In this document: in pieces, positions 17,754 through 24,899 of the stretch
Layout of the letters: each line of letters begins with the position of its first letter
Numbering within the stretch: the stretch's first letter is position 1
Source of the DNA: a virus
Length of the DNA stretch: 34,504 nt
IMG/VR virus record: IMGVR_UViG_3300020179_000094
Span: 1 to 34,504 of that record
Strand: one strand, 5' to 3'
Notes under the pieces: model-generated
What the model saw: the letters and a program-made list of their open reading frames with translations, nothing else
Databases searched by the model: none
What the model was told of the DNA's origin: nothing
Translations under genes and position numbers: made by a program

Positions 17754-17950
17754 CTAAATTACACAAAGATATTATTGAAAGAGCAATATGGACTGCGGTT
17801 CAAGCTTTTGTGGCAGTTTATACTGTTGGCGGGGTTGATGAACTTAAGTCCGCTACAACCGCAGCAGTTGCTGCTGGGATTAGCGTTATCAAAGGTTTTG
17901 CCGCTACAAAAATTGGTGATGCAAAAAGCGCAGCAACTATAAAGAGTTAA
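17750..17950 (+). CDS. r1t-like phage holin
   Basis: The protein has 66 residues, starting at an ATG that overlaps the upstream stop, with GGGAG six bases before it. The layout is that of r1t/LLH-type holins of Gram-positive phages: an N-terminal amphipathic ERAIWTAVQAF segment, a hydrophobic stretch to VGGVD, then a second hydrophobic helix (AAVAAGISVIKGFAAT) and a short polar tail with the KIGD turn. A holin accumulates in the inner membrane and opens it at a set time to release the endolysin. No endolysin gene is adjacent within the window. It is the last gene of the late block, followed by a 152-bp non-coding gap. Confidence 0.7.
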   Translation: MTKLHKDIIERAIWTAVQAFVAVYTVGGVDELKSATTAAVAAGISVIKGFAATKIGDAKSAATIKS

Positions 17951-17976
17951 TTTAGTATTACATAGTGGCTATGACG

Positions 17977-17985
17977 TGATATAAT
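17977..17985 (+). promoter_or_regulatory. Extended -10 promoter
   Basis: The bases TGATATAAT form a perfect extended -10 element (TGn followed by TATAAT), in the only sizeable gap between the late and metabolic blocks. No good -35 is present; TTACAT at 17958-17963 is the nearest, at 16 bp spacing. Extended -10 promoters can work without one. Transcription would start near 17992, reading into the hairpin just downstream and towards the gene at 18103. Confidence 0.55.
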
Positions 17986-18011
17986 GTATCTGTCAGAAAG
18001 TCGATAGAGGA

Positions 18012-18048
18012 GCGGCCCCGTCTGAAGTTGACGGGGCTGTCTCTTTAT
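18012..18048 (+). terminator. GC-rich hairpin, terminator or attenuator
   Basis: An 8-bp perfect stem (GCCCCGTC at 18015-18022 with GACGGGGC at 18030-18037) encloses a 7-base loop, extendable by three pairs including two G-U wobbles. It is followed by TGTCTCTTTAT, a short and imperfect U-rich tract. It is far more GC-rich than the surrounding DNA. It may end late transcription from the holin side. Since the promoter lies upstream of it, it may also act as an attenuator or define a short RNA. Confidence 0.6.
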
Positions 18049-18102
18049 ACTGGCAAATATATATGTTTAAACTAATTTATGTGAGGTTATTTAGGATTAA
18101 AG

Positions 18103-18801
18103 ATGTCTATACAAGAGCTTCGAGAAGCAATAGCAAACAAGTCTCTGCCCTTTCCCGTTGCAGAAAAATATTTAAAACTATATGTTGCTGATGTTAGTTG
18201 GGAGCAATCAATAAATACTTTATGGACTAATTCTATTAATAAACTTCATGATCAAGAGCTAGCTAAAGAACATGTTAAAAAGGCAATTAGTTGCGCAACA
18301 ATACTGCCATTCATGGAAAATACGACTATACCAGATCCGCCAACTAATTTGCTTTTTTGGTGTACCGGTTGGGCTCAATTTAATAAGCATGATTGGTTTT
18401 CGATGTATATAGATATTCTCAAAGAAGATTTAAAGGTTGTTGAACTTAGAAATCAGGCAATAGAGATTGGAGTCATAGATCCAATTGATGTTTCGCCAAT
18501 AACTAGGCAGGCTTATAATTGGCTTTACCAAAGAACGGAAGAAAACGAAAATTGTTTTAAAATAGATATGGAGAGTTTAAAAGTCAAGTTTTCTAATTTA
18601 GTTAAGGTGTATGGTGGAGCAGTTATTTGTAACATATTTATGAATCATAAGCAAAATGTGGACAAAGTATTCAATTGGAGAAGTGGATACTTTTTTGAGA
18701 AACAAATACACAAAGTGTATTCTATAAATGAAATAAAAAAAATAAAATTAGCAGAGTTGAATAAAACAAACAATAAATATATTAAAAAGGTAGGAGTATA
18801 A
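18103..18801 (+). CDS. Unknown protein, first gene of the metabolism operon
   Basis: The gene encodes 232 residues, with AGGA at 18093-18096 six bases before the ATG. The product is soluble and mostly helical, with no signal peptide. Its tryptophans and charged residues are spread throughout, and a Lys-rich C terminus (NEIKKIKLAELNKTNNKYIKK) could bind nucleic acid. I recognise no family or motif. It ends one base before the start of the ribonucleotide reductase gene, which has its own GGAG site. The position suggests it is co-expressed with dNTP synthesis genes, but there is no evidence of a direct functional link. Confidence 0.7.
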   Translation: MSIQELREAIANKSLPFPVAEKYLKLYVADVSWEQSINTLWTNSINKLHDQELAKEHVKKAISCATILPFMENTTIPDPPTNLLFWCTGWAQFNKHDWFSMYIDILKEDLKVVELRNQAIEIGVIDPIDVSPITRQAYNWLYQRTEENENCFKIDMESLKVKFSNLVKVYGGAVICNIFMNHKQNVDKVFNWRSGYFFEKQIHKVYSINEIKKIKLAELNKTNNKYIKKVGV

Positions 18802-18802
18802 A

Positions 18803-20860
18803 ATGTCTGAGGGTTTATCTTTATTCACTTTTCGTTTAAGTGATGATTTTGTGGAGACATACAAAAAGGTTAAGGCGCCGTTCGGCTATGCAGATGCTGC
18901 AGGTAATTCTGTTGGAGAAATTACATTTCTAAGAACATATTCTAGAATCAAAGAAAATGGCACTAAAGAAACTTGGGTTGATGTATGTGAACGAGTAATT
19001 AACGGAATGTATTCTCTGCAAAAAGAACACTGCAAAAAAAATAGACTACCATGGAATGATATCAAGGCTCAAGCGTCTGCCAAAGAAGCTTTTGATAGAT
19101 TGTTTAATTTAAAGTGGACACCTCCTGGTCGAGGGCTTTGGGTTATGGGCACCCCTCTGGTGATGGTGCAAAGAAACTCTGCCGCTTTGCAGAACTGCGC
19201 TTTTGTTAGCACCTCAGAAATGACAAAAGCAAATCCCGCTAAGCCATTCGGCTTTCTTATGGAGGCATCAATGCTGGGTGTGGGCGTAGGATTTGACGAC
19301 AAAGGCGCTGATAAAGATTTTAATATCTATGAGCCTACCAGACCAATGGTCATAGATACCATCGAGGATTCTCGTGAAGGTTGGGTTAACTCTGTTGTTG
19401 CTCTAATCAATTCGTATTTAAAGCCAGATCAAAACCCATTAGAATTTGATTACTCCTTAATTAGGCCCTTGGGTACTGCAATTAAAACATTTGGCGGCAC
19501 TGCAGCAGGCGCAGATCCACTTATTAGGCTCCACAATCATGTTAGAAAGATGTTTGAAGGTAGAGCTGGGCAAAAATTAACTAGAGTTGACATAGCTGAT
19601 ATTGGTAACACTATAGGTGTTTGTGTTGTATCTGGAAATGTTCGTAGATCGGCAGAGCTATTGATTGGGCGCTTGGATGACCAAAACTTTTTAAATCTTA
19701 AGAATTCTGAAAAGTTTCCGGAAAGAAACTCCTATTTAGCAGAAGCTCCTGGTTGGGGATGGATGTCCAATAACTCTGTAGAAACATCTGTTGGAACAGA
19801 TTTGTCAAGTATCGTTGATGGAATATCTAGAAACGGTGAGCCAGGTGTAATTTGGATGGACATGTCACGAAAATATGGAAGATTAGCGGATCCACCAAAT
19901 AATAAAGATCATCGTGTAGCAGGATATAATCCATGCGCAGAGCAATCCCTTGAGTCTTATGAATGCTGCACACTAGTTGAAACATACTTGAATAGGCATG
20001 ATTCTTTGGAGGATTTTAAGAGAACTTTGAAGTTTGCGTACCTATATGCTAAAACGGTAACGCTTCTTCCAACTCATTGGGAAGAAACAAATGCTATCAT
20101 GCAAAGAAACCGTAGAATCGGTACATCAGTTTCCGGTGTTGCAAACTTTGCCGATAGACTAGGCTTGCCCGTATTAAGAGAGTGGTTGGATAATGGTTAT
20201 CAAACTGTTCAAAGATATGACAATATTTATTCAGAATGGTTAGGTATACGTGAGTCAATCAAAACCACTACCATAAAACCCTCTGGTACAGTTTCTATTT
20301 TGGCCGGAGAATCTCCAGGAGTACATTGGACCCCTGGTGGTAAATATTTTCTGAGAGCGATTAGATTCGCAAACGACGATGCAATGTTACCGCTATTTAA
20401 AATGGCTAATTATATAGTAGAGCCAGCTTCTGAATCACCAGATACTACATCTGTTGTTTTTTTCCCAATAAAGTCAGATTCTCGTAGATCAGAAAAAGAT
20501 GTAACAATCTTTGAAAAAATGTCCCTAGCTGCAACAGCTCAGAGATATTGGTCTGACAATTCTGTTTCAGTTACAATATCATTTGATGCAAAAGAAGAAA
20601 AACATCATGTTGGTACAGTTCTTCACATGTACGATGGCCAGCTGAAGACTGTGTCATTTTTGCCCCAGGGAAATTTTGTTTATCCACAAATGCCTTATAC
20701 GCAGATAGATGAAAATGATTATGATAACTGCTCAAAAAACCTATTACCGATAGATTTAGATGGAATATACGCTGGGCTTGCTGCTGATGCTATAGGGGAG
20801 CAGTATTGCACAACTGATTCATGCGAAATTAGGTTTATAAAAGATAATTTAAAGGTGTGA
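18803..20860 (+). CDS. nrdJ: Adenosylcobalamin-dependent (class II) ribonucleotide reductase
   Basis: The protein has 685 residues, behind GGAG seven to eight bases upstream. It reduces ribonucleotides to deoxyribonucleotides using a cobalamin-generated thiyl radical, which makes dNTP supply independent of oxygen and of a second subunit. It resembles the monomeric triphosphate reductase of the Lactobacillus leichmannii type. C132 sits in LQNCAFVST and corresponds to C119 there. YNPCAEQ carries the radical C378 and E380, and C389 lies exactly 11 residues later, matching the C408/C419 pair. KPSGTVSILAGESPGVHWTP is the phosphate/substrate loop. The C terminus has a C-x4-C pair (C669, C674) for thioredoxin-type re-reduction. 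All catalytic residues I can check are present, so it is probably active. Slightly shorter than the approximately 740-residue reference, it neighbours thyX, forming a nucleotide module. Confidence 0.93.
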   Translation: MSEGLSLFTFRLSDDFVETYKKVKAPFGYADAAGNSVGEITFLRTYSRIKENGTKETWVDVCERVINGMYSLQKEHCKKNRLPWNDIKAQASAKEAFDRLFNLKWTPPGRGLWVMGTPLVMVQRNSAALQNCAFVSTSEMTKANPAKPFGFLMEASMLGVGVGFDDKGADKDFNIYEPTRPMVIDTIEDSREGWVNSVVALINSYLKPDQNPLEFDYSLIRPLGTAIKTFGGTAAGADPLIRLHNHVRKMFEGRAGQKLTRVDIADIGNTIGVCVVSGNVRRSAELLIGRLDDQNFLNLKNSEKFPERNSYLAEAPGWGWMSNNSVETSVGTDLSSIVDGISRNGEPGVIWMDMSRKYGRLADPPNNKDHRVAGYNPCAEQSLESYECCTLVETYLNRHDSLEDFKRTLKFAYLYAKTVTLLPTHWEETNAIMQRNRRIGTSVSGVANFADRLGLPVLREWLDNGYQTVQRYDNIYSEWLGIRESIKTTTIKPSGTVSILAGESPGVHWTPGGKYFLRAIRFANDDAMLPLFKMANYIVEPASESPDTTSVVFFPIKSDSRRSEKDVTIFEKMSLAATAQRYWSDNSVSVTISFDAKEEKHHVGTVLHMYDGQLKTVSFLPQGNFVYPQMPYTQIDENDYDNCSKNLLPIDLDGIYAGLAADAIGEQYCTTDSCEIRFIKDNLKV

Positions 20861-20861
20861 T

Positions 20862-21215
20862 ATGCCCGAAGATCCTGATTTTGAAAAAAAGTTTTCTGAG
20901 ATAATTAATTCAGAGGAATTAAAAGACTTTTCCGAAAGTTGCTTCAAAGATGGTCCGTTAGCAATCAAAGACTTGTTGTTGATACAAAGATCATTAATTG
21001 ACGCTCTGAATAACATAGCAGAAATAATAGAAGGAATGAATGAGGGTGAGTCTAATTTGGCTCAACCTGGTAGTGAAGAGTTTGAAAAGTTAGGTTTACT
21101 GTATAGAATGTCTGAAGATTTCAATGATTCTATAAGTGAAAATTTTATTATTTTTACAATTGATGATGATGAAGATTTTGAAGAGGATGAATCTGAAAAT
21201 GGAGAAAGTTATTAA
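20862..21215 (+). CDS. Small acidic protein of unknown function
   Basis: This 117-residue product starts one base after the reductase stop, with AAAGGTG upstream. It is very acidic, especially the C-terminal DDDEDFEEDESENGE tail, and has a helical centre (LLLIQRSLIDALNNIAEII). There is no transmembrane segment and I recognise no family. Acidic tails of this kind can mimic DNA or bind basic partners, but that is speculation. Its 3' end overlaps the thyX start by 17 bases, suggesting coupled translation within the nucleotide-synthesis operon. Confidence 0.7.
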   Translation: MPEDPDFEKKFSEIINSEELKDFSESCFKDGPLAIKDLLLIQRSLIDALNNIAEIIEGMNEGESNLAQPGSEEFEKLGLLYRMSEDFNDSISENFIIFTIDDDEDFEEDESENGESY

Positions 21216-21900
21216 TTCTATAGAAGTTTTAGATAAAGGCTATGTTAGACTTGTAGATGTTATGGGCTCTGACCTTTCCATAGTGAATGCAGCAAGAGCT
21301 TCATTTGCCAAAGAGTCTACAGAGATGTCTGTAGCAGATGGACGATTACTGCATTTTTTGGCTAGGGAAAATCATATGTCCCCCTTCAGACACGCCTTTG
21401 CCACCTTTGAGTTAAAGGCACCTTTAATGGTTGCGCGTCAGCATTGGAAATATGTTGTTGGCGCAGATCATACAATGGATTCCTGGAATGAATCTAGTAG
21501 ACGTTATATTACCATGGATCCAGAGTTTTATGTACCGCTAAAAGATGACTGGAGATTAGCTGCAGATAATAAAAAGCAGGGATCTGGTGGCCCCGTAGAT
21601 CCTTGGACTGGGGCAATATTGACCCAACAACTGCTGGATTACGTAGAGCAGGGGGAGGCACACTATGCTATGGCAATAAATTCTGGTGTAGCACCTGAGC
21701 AAGCAAGATTGTTTTTGCCAGCTTATGGTATGTATGTAATTTATAGATGGTCTTGCAGTCTTCAGTCGATAGCATTGTTTCTCTCTCAGAGATTGGCCGA
21801 AGACTCGCAAAAAGAAATACAACTTTACGCCCTTGCAGTAAGAGATTTAATAATAGATAAGTTTCCAGTTTCTATACCACTACTTATTGGTGAATTATGA
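21199..21900 (+). CDS. thyX: Flavin-dependent thymidylate synthase ThyX
   Basis: The enzyme converts dUMP to dTMP using FAD, NADPH and methylenetetrahydrofolate. From ATG 21199 it has 233 residues. The frame is open further upstream (to 21136), but that extension is the out-of-frame 3' end of the previous gene, and GAGG at 21183-21186 supports a start at 21199 (or 21187). The signature appears as R80-Q81, then DSWNESSRRYI (94-104), equivalent to the S-x-N-E-x-S-x-R-Y part of the ThyX motif; the RHR portion is replaced by HWKYVVGADH, a variant spacing. Downstream APEQARLFLP and SLQSIALFLSQRL fit the dUMP/FAD-binding helices. Placed next to a ribonucleotide reductase, it completes a dTTP supply route. 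Identity is strong. Confidence 0.92.
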   Translation: MEKVINSIEVLDKGYVRLVDVMGSDLSIVNAARASFAKESTEMSVADGRLLHFLARENHMSPFRHAFATFELKAPLMVARQHWKYVVGADHTMDSWNESSRRYITMDPEFYVPLKDDWRLAADNKKQGSGGPVDPWTGAILTQQLLDYVEQGEAHYAMAINSGVAPEQARLFLPAYGMYVIYRWSCSLQSIALFLSQRLAEDSQKEIQLYALAVRDLIIDKFPVSIPLLIGEL

Positions 21901-22070
21901 TTGCCCTAGATATATTAAAGCTAATCTTATTTTCATTTATGATTAATTGGTGCATATCGTTGCAAGTATTTCAGCAATCCTTAGACTCTACTAAGGTAGC
22001 ATCAAGAAGAGTTGCTGTTGCATTAGCAATTATAAGTGGATTTATAGCTGGGATTCTGCTAATATGGTAA
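21897..22070 (+). CDS. Small two-TM membrane protein
   Basis: The ORF encodes 57 residues and begins at an ATG overlapping the thyX stop (ATGA). The product has a hydrophobic N-terminal helix (ILKLILFSFMINWCISLQVF), a short polar loop with SRR, then a second hydrophobic helix (VALAIISGFIAGILLIW) up to the C terminus. The positive loop would favour a hairpin in the membrane with the loop inside. No family recognised. The overlap plus clean two-TM pattern supports it as real. Confidence 0.6.
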   Translation: MIALDILKLILFSFMINWCISLQVFQQSLDSTKVASRRVAVALAIISGFIAGILLIW

Positions 22071-22137
22071 TTAACTTCACTTTAATAAAAGATATTTATT
22101 GTGGCAATACGCTGAATATAAACTATAGAGGTAAAAA

Positions 22138-22371
22138 GTGCCAGCAGCTAAATTAAACTATATTCTAGTCTATAAAGAGCATAGTCAAATATATGGTTGT
22201 TCTTCTAAAAAGATTGCGTTGGAAAGTCCGCCGCCAGAAGGTTATTCGGCAAATGATAAAAATGTTTTTTTTATAACATTTGAACCAGACACCGGCAGCA
22301 TTAGTATACATAGAGTAAATAATCAGGAAGAAAGCAATGAGCAAGAAGCAATCGTACAAGAAAAAAATTAG
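22138..22371 (+). CDS. Small hypothetical protein (GTG start)
   Basis: The protein has 77 residues, starting at GTG with GAGG at 22128-22131, six bases upstream. The first 55 residues look like a compact beta fold (KLNYILVYKEHSQIYGCSS, NVFFITFEPDTGSISIHR). The Gln/Glu-rich C terminus overlaps the next ORF by 35 bp. Function unknown. Confidence 0.55.
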   Translation: MPAAKLNYILVYKEHSQIYGCSSKKIALESPPPEGYSANDKNVFFITFEPDTGSISIHRVNNQEESNEQEAIVQEKN

Positions 22372-22570
22372 CTTAAAACTAAACGTAGATGATACAGCAA
22401 TTGTCATGCCGTATGACATAGCCCTGCATATAGCGGAAACTTATGACTATGTTTCCATGGACGCAGAAGAGCAATATGTTCAATACTATAAAGATGTTGC
22501 AGATATGGTTAGGGCGCAAGCTTATGAAAATCGTCACGAAATGCAAGATGATGAATATGAAGAATGGTGA
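22337..22570 (+). CDS. Small acidic hypothetical protein
   Basis: This 77-residue ORF follows AGGAAGA at 22325-22331, about five bases before the ATG. It starts Lys-rich (MSKKQSYKKK), suggesting nucleic-acid or membrane contact, and ends very acidic with aromatic residues (MQDDEYEEW). It overlaps both neighbours, by 35 bp upstream and 14 bp downstream, typical of compact phage early regions. No family recognised. Confidence 0.6.
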   Translation: MSKKQSYKKKISLKLNVDDTAIVMPYDIALHIAETYDYVSMDAEEQYVQYYKDVADMVRAQAYENRHEMQDDEYEEW

Positions 22571-22820
22571 AAAAGCAGCATTCTTGTTAGCCATGTTTGC
22601 TATAGGATCAGTTATTGGTAGATTAAGTTCTCAAAAGAGACTAATACAAAAAAACAATCAACCAAATATTGCGCAGTACCTTAATCGTTTAACTGAATTT
22701 TACGGTTCAAAGACCATAGGATATGCTGAAGACGAGTTTCTTCATTTAGTTGATTTTGGTATGAGTCCACAGAATGCATTCACTGCAATTACCGATACAG
22801 AAAGAGCAATCAATGATTGA
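22557..22820 (+). CDS. Small membrane-anchored hypothetical protein
   Basis: The 87-residue product begins KNGEKAAFLLAMFAIGSVIG, a Lys-headed hydrophobic helix that reads as an N-terminal membrane anchor, followed by a soluble helical tail of about 60 residues. The frame extends upstream to 22443, but that part lies in the previous gene. ATG 22557 gives the most natural N terminus, although the ribosome binding site is weak and 22548 or 22551 are possible. It overlaps the next gene start by eight bases. Function unknown. Confidence 0.55.
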   Translation: MKNGEKAAFLLAMFAIGSVIGRLSSQKRLIQKNNQPNIAQYLNRLTEFYGSKTIGYAEDEFLHLVDFGMSPQNAFTAITDTERAIND

Positions 22821-23604
22821 TTTATGTATAGTTAATTATAATACTAGGCATCTGCTAAATAGATTTTTAGATTGTCTTCATAACGACTTGCATCTGGTAG
22901 ACAAAAAGTGGAATCTTTATATAGCAGATAATAATTCTTCTGATGACACGCAAAAGTGGATAAAATCAAATGATAAAAGATATCATATTGATGATGTTAA
23001 ATTTAATGATAACGTAGGTTATTCGGCTGCATGTAATCAGCTAGCTGCTATAGGTAGTTCTGAAATTATATGTCTTCTAAATGCTGATGTATGGATGGAC
23101 AGTTATTCTGTTAGCGCGGCTATGGATTCTTTTTCGCAAAATACGTTTATAGATATTCTTGGACCAAAGCAAAGAGACGAAAATGGTTTCATAACTCACG
23201 CTGGCATTGTTGGGTCCAATGTTGATCCAAAGCATAGGGGCTGGAAAGAGCATGACCCTAATGATATTTTATATAGAGATATGGTTGAATGCGTTACTGT
23301 TTCTGGTTCAGCTTACTTTATTAGGCGAAGCGTTTGGGATTCGCTAACAAATGATGAGCAATATAGAAAGATGTATCCATACGCTACAGGAGCATTTCTT
23401 CCTACGCCACATTATTATGAAGAAACTTGGTGCTCTTATTTTGCTAGACATAAAGGCTATAAGGTTTTTTATGATGGATCTATTTCTATAGGACATAGCT
23501 GGCATAAGTCATCGAGTGTTGGAAGTGAGGCAGATGGTAAGTTTCCAATCAGCAGAGATATATTTAGAAAAGCTTGTGATTTCATGGGAATAGAAAGAGA
23601 TTAA
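22813..23604 (+). CDS. Family 2 glycosyltransferase
   Basis: This gene encodes 263 residues from ATG 22813, overlapping the previous stop. Upstream in-frame codons (to 22774) lie in the preceding gene. The N-terminal nucleotide-sugar-binding half reads IDLCIVNYNT, LYIADNNSSDDT, NVGYSAACNQL, then CLLNADVWM, the GT-A fold of GT2 enzymes such as WbbL rhamnosyltransferase. The metal-binding DxD position is NADV with no second Asp, as is common in this branch. GSAYFIRRSVWDSL and the HYYEETWCSYFARHKGYKVFY region supply the acceptor/base side. It would transfer an activated sugar to a protein, lipid or DNA acceptor that cannot be read from sequence. Two further glycosyltransferase candidates lie downstream, so virion or DNA glycosylation is a reasonable inference. 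Confidence 0.82.
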   Translation: MIDLCIVNYNTRHLLNRFLDCLHNDLHLVDKKWNLYIADNNSSDDTQKWIKSNDKRYHIDDVKFNDNVGYSAACNQLAAIGSSEIICLLNADVWMDSYSVSAAMDSFSQNTFIDILGPKQRDENGFITHAGIVGSNVDPKHRGWKEHDPNDILYRDMVECVTVSGSAYFIRRSVWDSLTNDEQYRKMYPYATGAFLPTPHYYEETWCSYFARHKGYKVFYDGSISIGHSWHKSSSVGSEADGKFPISRDIFRKACDFMGIERD

Positions 23605-23605
23605 A

Positions 23606-24499
23606 TTGCCCATAAAAAGCTATGGCTCTTTGTTTGCAGGGGCTGGTGGGATAGATATAGGCTTAGACTTTGCAGGTCTTCAGTGCACTTTTCAGGTTGA
23701 AATTGATCAAAATTGTCAACAAGTGTTATCATATCACTGGCCCAATGTTCCAAAGTATCGTGATATAAAAGATGTTAACGGATATGATCTCCCCGCAGTA
23801 GATTTGATAGTTTTTGGTTCACCTTGTCAAGATTTATCAAGTGCCGGTAATAAAATTGGATTAAATGCAGAGCAATCTGTTTTATTTTATGAGGCGATTA
23901 GAATAATTAAAGAGATGAGAGAAAAGACAAATGGAGAATATCCAAAAATTTCAATCTGGGAAAATGTTACGGGCGCCTTATCATCCAACGCAGGTGCCGA
24001 CTTTGGGCAAGTCCTCTACGAAATGGATGAAGCAGGGGCGCATTTCTCGGAATGGGCAGTCCTGGATGCACAATACTTTGGAGTGCCCCAGCGAAGAAAA
24101 AGAATATACCTTATATCTGTCTTCGATCATGCAACAGCACAAAGATGTCCCGAAAAAATATTACCTGTCAGCAAAAGCGGCTCGGGGAATTCTCAGAAGA
24201 ATGTTAGCAAACAAGAGTATTTTTCCGAAAAGATTGCTAGCTGCCTTAGAAGCGGTGGCAAAGGAGGAAAGCCCTCAAGTAGAGGAGAAAATTTAATTGT
24301 AGTAGAAGACAATAACAGTCTATGCGTTAGAGAATTTACACCTTTAGAATGCGAAAGATTGATGGGTTGGCCAGATAATCATACTCTATATAGAGCTGAT
24401 GGTAAATATAATTCTGATAATGTTAGATATAAAATGTGTGGCAATGGGGCTGTTTCCCCTGTAATATATTGGATAGTTAATCAAATTAAGGAGATATAA
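23606..24499 (+). CDS. dcm: DNA cytosine-5 methyltransferase
   Basis: The protein has 297 residues, starting at TTG 23606, with an AGAAAGAGA purine stretch before it. It methylates carbon 5 of cytosine in a specific DNA sequence using S-adenosylmethionine. The ordered motifs are clear: motif I SLFAGAGGIDIG (8-19), motif IV GSPCQDLSSAG with catalytic C74, motif VI ENV, motif VIII QRRKRIYLI, and motifs IX/X with GWPDNHTLYR and CGNGAVSPVIYWI at the C terminus. The target-recognition region is short, so the recognition sequence cannot be inferred. A solitary phage methyltransferase without a partner restriction enzyme usually protects phage DNA from host restriction. It lies between a glycosyltransferase and a nuclease gene in the same tightly spaced operon. 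Confidence 0.93.
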   Translation: MPIKSYGSLFAGAGGIDIGLDFAGLQCTFQVEIDQNCQQVLSYHWPNVPKYRDIKDVNGYDLPAVDLIVFGSPCQDLSSAGNKIGLNAEQSVLFYEAIRIIKEMREKTNGEYPKISIWENVTGALSSNAGADFGQVLYEMDEAGAHFSEWAVLDAQYFGVPQRRKRIYLISVFDHATAQRCPEKILPVSKSGSGNSQKNVSKQEYFSEKIASCLRSGGKGGKPSSRGENLIVVEDNNSLCVREFTPLECERLMGWPDNHTLYRADGKYNSDNVRYKMCGNGAVSPVIYWIVNQIKEI

Positions 24500-24898
24500 A
24501 TGTCAGATAAATTAAACCCGTGGATATATAATGCTGAAGTAAAAAAGGTTGTTGATGGTGATACTTTTGATATCATTATTGATCTTGGCTTTGATGTGTT
24601 GAAGAAGGGTAGAGTTCGATTATATGGAGTTAATACACCTGAAAGTAGAACTTCTAATGTTGAAGAAAAGAAAATGGGATTAGCGGCAAAAGAATTTACT
24701 GACCAATGGCTAACCGCAGCAAATCATAAAGTCAAAATTGAAACTATTATTGATAAGAAAGAAAAGTATGGAAGAGTTTTAGCAAAAGTATGGAATGAAG
24801 CAGGAGAGTGTCTCAACGATGCTATAATAGCTTCCGGTCTAGCCAGAGCATATTTTGGTGTAGGCGACAAGACATTCACTGAGTTCAAAAAGGATTGA
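24500..24898 (+). CDS. Staphylococcal-nuclease-like (thermonuclease) protein
   Basis: The protein has 132 residues and starts right after the methyltransferase stop, with AAGGAGA at 24488-24494. It matches the SNase OB-fold: KKVVDGDTFDII carries the first metal-site Asp (D21), VRLYGVNTPESR holds R40 and catalytic E48, and KYGRVLAKVW contains the second arginine (R92). The family hydrolyses DNA or RNA with calcium. The Asp that normally precedes Thr-Pro-Glu is Asn here (N45), which may alter metal binding. No signal peptide is visible, so it probably acts inside the cell, perhaps in host DNA degradation. Family membership is strong; activity is uncertain. Confidence 0.88.
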   Translation: MSDKLNPWIYNAEVKKVVDGDTFDIIIDLGFDVLKKGRVRLYGVNTPESRTSNVEEKKMGLAAKEFTDQWLTAANHKVKIETIIDKKEKYGRVLAKVWNEAGECLNDAIIASGLARAYFGVGDKTFTEFKKD

Positions 24899-24899
24899 T

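Noticed and set aside
18028-18051. TTGACG with TATACT as a promoter in the hairpin
   Set aside because: Spacing of 12 bp is too short for sigma-70, and the TTGACG is explained as part of the hairpin stem and loop.
22064-22156. 30-codon ORF between the two-TM protein and the GTG-started ORF
   Set aside because: It starts within the previous gene and overlaps the next start, with only a weak GGGA upstream. It may be a leader peptide, but support is too thin to call.
23931-24296. Out-of-frame ORF of 121 codons within the methyltransferase gene
   Set aside because: The methyltransferase motifs in the other frame are unambiguous, and this frame has no ribosome binding site or recognisable fold.
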